A stretch of DNA of 64,000 nt from Rhizaria sp. SCN 62-66 (Eukaryota > Rhizaria, unplaced). The notes beneath the pieces are model-generated. The model did no database searches and was not told where the DNA came from. It saw only the letters and a list, made by a program, of their open reading frames with translations. Position 1 is the stretch's first letter. Each line of letters begins with the position of its first letter. Positions 62,101 to 64,000 of this stretch are shown piece by piece. The stretch is from positions 1 to 64,000 of the forward strand of contig MEDY01000069.1 in the NCBI GenBank assembly GCA_001724265.1, written 5' to 3'. The translations under genes were made by a program, and so were the position numbers.

Positions 62101-64000
62101 ACTTGGACCTGCTCTGGCAGCGGAGCCGAAGCTTGTCGATGGAGCGGTCACCGGAGACGATGTACTCGGTGTAGTCGTCCGTCGAGCGGTCGGAGCGCGA
62201 GTAGATGTGCGCGGCGATGTTGGAGCTGAGGTACGACTTAGAAAGTTGGCGGTACGAAGAGTCCGTGACGCGGGGCGCACGGTACTTCTTGCCCGTGCGC
62301 GCGCACTCGGCCTTGCGCTCAGCCTCGACACGCTCGACTTCGGCCTTGGCAGCGCGCGCCGCGGCCTTGATCTCAGCGTCGGCCGCATCAGCCGCGCGGC
62401 GCCACTCGTTGTGCTTGATGATGTACGTCATGAAGCCGTCGACGCGCACGCACAGACGCACGACGTAGAGCAGAATGGCACTGCTGCGGGGCGAGTACTT
62501 GCCCGTGTCGAGCTCGAGCGCGAGCGTGAGCAGCGAGGTGATGCACTTGACGATGCCATGCGGCGCCTTCTGCAGCTCGTTGAAGAGCAGACCGCACGGC
62601 GTGCCCAGGTGAGTGCGGTTCGGCGCCGGCACGACCTTGGGGATGTACGTCGCATACGCGTTCTGCCACAGGTCGGGCTCGAACAGAACGTAGTCGAGCA
62701 GCTCGCGCAGCTCGGGCGCGCCGAGAGCGAGGATGCGCTCGGGCGTGGCGAAGAACTGCAGGATGAGCGGGATGCGCATGTACGGCACGGTGAGGTATGA
62801 CGCCAGCAGCTCAGACTCGCGCTGGCGCAGACGGCCGCCGAAGTCGGGGAGCTTGGAGACGTGCAGCACGTCCTCTTCGTCGTCGATCTCGGCATTGCAG
62901 TACAGCGACGGGTCAGCGCCGGAGTCGGACTTGGGCTTGAACGTGGTGAAGATACGCTTGATGCGGCTGAAGAAGCCCTTGTTAGCAGTGGCGATCTTGT
63001 CAGACTTGGCGTTGGCCTTGTTCTGGTCCTTCTCCTGCTGCGCGGCGTCGGCGTCGGCACCGGTCTTGATGTCCAAGTTCTTGCCATTGCCGTCCTCGCT
63101 GTCACTGTCATCGTCGTCAGTCTCCTCACCCTCGACCTTGACCTTCTTGGGATCGAAGCAACGCAGGCGCTTGAGGCGGAAGCCGGCGACGTTGTAGCGG
63201 CCGCGGATCATGTGCTTCTGCGCCGCTACCTGCACTTTTTTGCCGTTCTCCTTGGGCTTGCGCTCGTGCTCAGGGCGCCACGACCACGCCAGCGTGGCGT
63301 CGTTGTGTGTCCACGCACGCAGATCAGGCAAGTGCTCCGACGTCGGGTTCATCAGGTACTTAAACATGAAGATGATATCACGGAAGTACCCGAGCTCTTT
63401 AAACAGCGACATCACCTCGGGGTCCTCGCCGGTGAAGTAGAGCGGGAGCCGCTTCTTGTCGGCGTTGAAGCCGATGTCCCAGGCGAGCTGCTCCATGAGC
63501 TGCTGCATGTTGCCCAGCTCCATGGTGCGCTCGAAGGCCATGATGAAGTGGTCATCGCGAATCATCTTGCGCTGCGCGAAGAAGTAGTCGAGCACCTTGG
63601 TACGGCAGAGCGCAAGCTCAGGCTGCGTGAAGATCATCGTCTCAGACTGCTCCGCGAAGTGGCCCATGTCGATGCCGAACGGCAGCAGGTGGAACCGCGG
63701 GTTCGGCGGCGACCGGCCTGCCATGTGCAGCGAGAAGAGCGACGGCACATCGCACGCAACCGTGCGCACTACGTTGTCGGCCATAGTCGCGATCACGGAC
63801 ATAACGAGGATGCGCGCGGCGTCGAACGAGCGCGTGGCCTTAAGCGACAACGAGCAGGCAGCGAAGTGGCGCGAAACCTGACGCAGCGAGTGCAGAATGT
63901 CGATCTGCGTCTCGTAACGCATCGGCTTGGACCACAGACACTTGTCTTTGTGCTTCGAGTCGTGCGGCAGCGGGACGGGGATAACGTTGGTGAACACGTG
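50122..64000 (-). CDS. Giant SF2-ATPase-like protein with EF-hands, VPS13-like region and Pro-rich tail (5' end outside window)
   Basis: Exons are 62060..64000 (open at the right edge) and 50122..61923, joined in phase 0 (SSDHQ to VMLMKEKRRE); at least 4,580 residues. The central region looks like the DUF3638/DUF3645 family of giant eukaryotic proteins of unknown function. It carries helicase-like motifs in order: Walker A MIMGAGKTTVVGPL (56506-56523), STPTAIKSF, Walker B LLMDEVDLIL (56089-56100), GFSGTPSD (54646-54669) and a motif-VI-like RDYAQGAFRMRGIAKGQ (about 54076-54126). After a Gln/Glu repeat come EF-hand-like pairs (FDSSSTGRIKLADL; canonical loop DFDRNGMLNCSE near 51950; DVKGKGQLTYEEF). 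A VPS13-type block follows (YAWRPISPSKEYVAMGMV, DAVRCLPRRWV; about 51260-50935), then about 170 residues of formin-like polyproline ending LPPPPPGA. Acidic and Lys-rich inserts occur near the N-terminus. It may be a cytoplasmic calcium-regulated ATPase; this is inferred. It ends with TAA. Confidence 0.82.
53253..53330 (-). repeat. Gln-Glu hexamer repeat in giant gene
   Basis: Tandem CTCCTG/CTCTTG units on the plus strand encode about ten alternating Gln-Glu pairs, followed by a Glu/Pro stretch, between the ATPase core and the EF-hands: a flexible charged linker. Confidence 0.9.
61924..62059 (-). other. Intron of giant gene
   Basis: This is a 136-nt phase-0 intron, donor CACCAG|GTACGC, acceptor TTTTGTTCATATCATAG|GTT after a long pyrimidine tract. 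Both flanking frames are open over thousands of bases and join without shift. Confidence 0.88.

Noticed and set aside
1-64000. Mobile elements, CRISPR arrays, prophage or viral genes
   Set aside because: No transposase, reverse transcriptase, integrase, long terminal repeat, spacer array or capsid-type gene was seen on either strand.

Overview
The window is nuclear DNA of a eukaryotic microbe, most likely a free-living protist. Genes are single and monocistronic, on both strands. Coding sequence is very GC-rich and the spacers are clearly AT-rich. Proteins carry long Ala, Gln, Pro, Lys and Glu/Gln runs. Three short spliceosomal introns can be placed, all phase 0. Mitochondrial targeting, tRNA-Phe wybutosine synthesis, a secreted transferrin-fold protein and metazoan-type ubiquitin machinery all point to a eukaryote. 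I cannot name the lineage. The plant/alga-type architecture of the CCR4 deadenylase, intron-poor genes and a giant SF2-ATPase/EF-hand protein fit a heterotrophic flagellate or a stramenopile-like group, but that is inference.

Layout, left to right. A 5'-cut CCR4-type deadenylase (+) is followed by a FAM210/DUF1279 mitochondrial protein (-) and a DBP9/DDX56 ribosome-biogenesis helicase (+). Next come an ankyrin-repeat protein (-) and a two-exon propionyl-CoA carboxylase alpha subunit (-). A two-exon, five-lobed transferrin-like surface protein (+) follows, then a TYW3-TYW2-TYW5-like fusion for wybutosine synthesis (-). This last gene is divergent, over only 177 bp, from an unrecognised membrane/secreted Cys-rich protein (+). 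Then come a MYCBP2/PHR-type RING-Cys-relay E3 ligase with four galactose-binding-like repeats (-), a mitochondrial membrane/TPR-like protein (-), a small histone-H1-like-tailed protein (+) and a low-complexity Pro/Ser/Gln-rich protein interrupted by one in-frame TAG (+). A MORN-repeat relic (-) precedes a giant protein of at least 4,580 residues that runs off the right edge (-). It has an SF2-helicase-like core, EF-hands, a VPS13-like region and a Pro-rich tail.

The genes do not form an operon or pathway cluster; the order looks like ordinary eukaryotic gene scatter. The strongest items for follow-up are these. (1) The pentalobed transferrin-fold protein keeps the iron-ligand Asp in every lobe but has lost most other ligands. 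(2) The Cys-relay E3 ligase has both relay cysteines intact in a non-animal architecture. (3) The wybutosine fusion puts a TYW5-like hydroxylase on TYW3-TYW2. (4) The giant ATPase has no assigned function. (5) All ten genes with a clear start have a pyrimidine tract plus AG 0-18 nt before the ATG, which suggests spliced-leader trans-splicing or a pyrimidine initiator. (6) No gene ends in TAG, while TAG occurs in frame inside a Gln-rich coiled coil.

No tRNA, rRNA, CRISPR, transposon or viral gene was recognised. All calls are by reading alone; no search was run.
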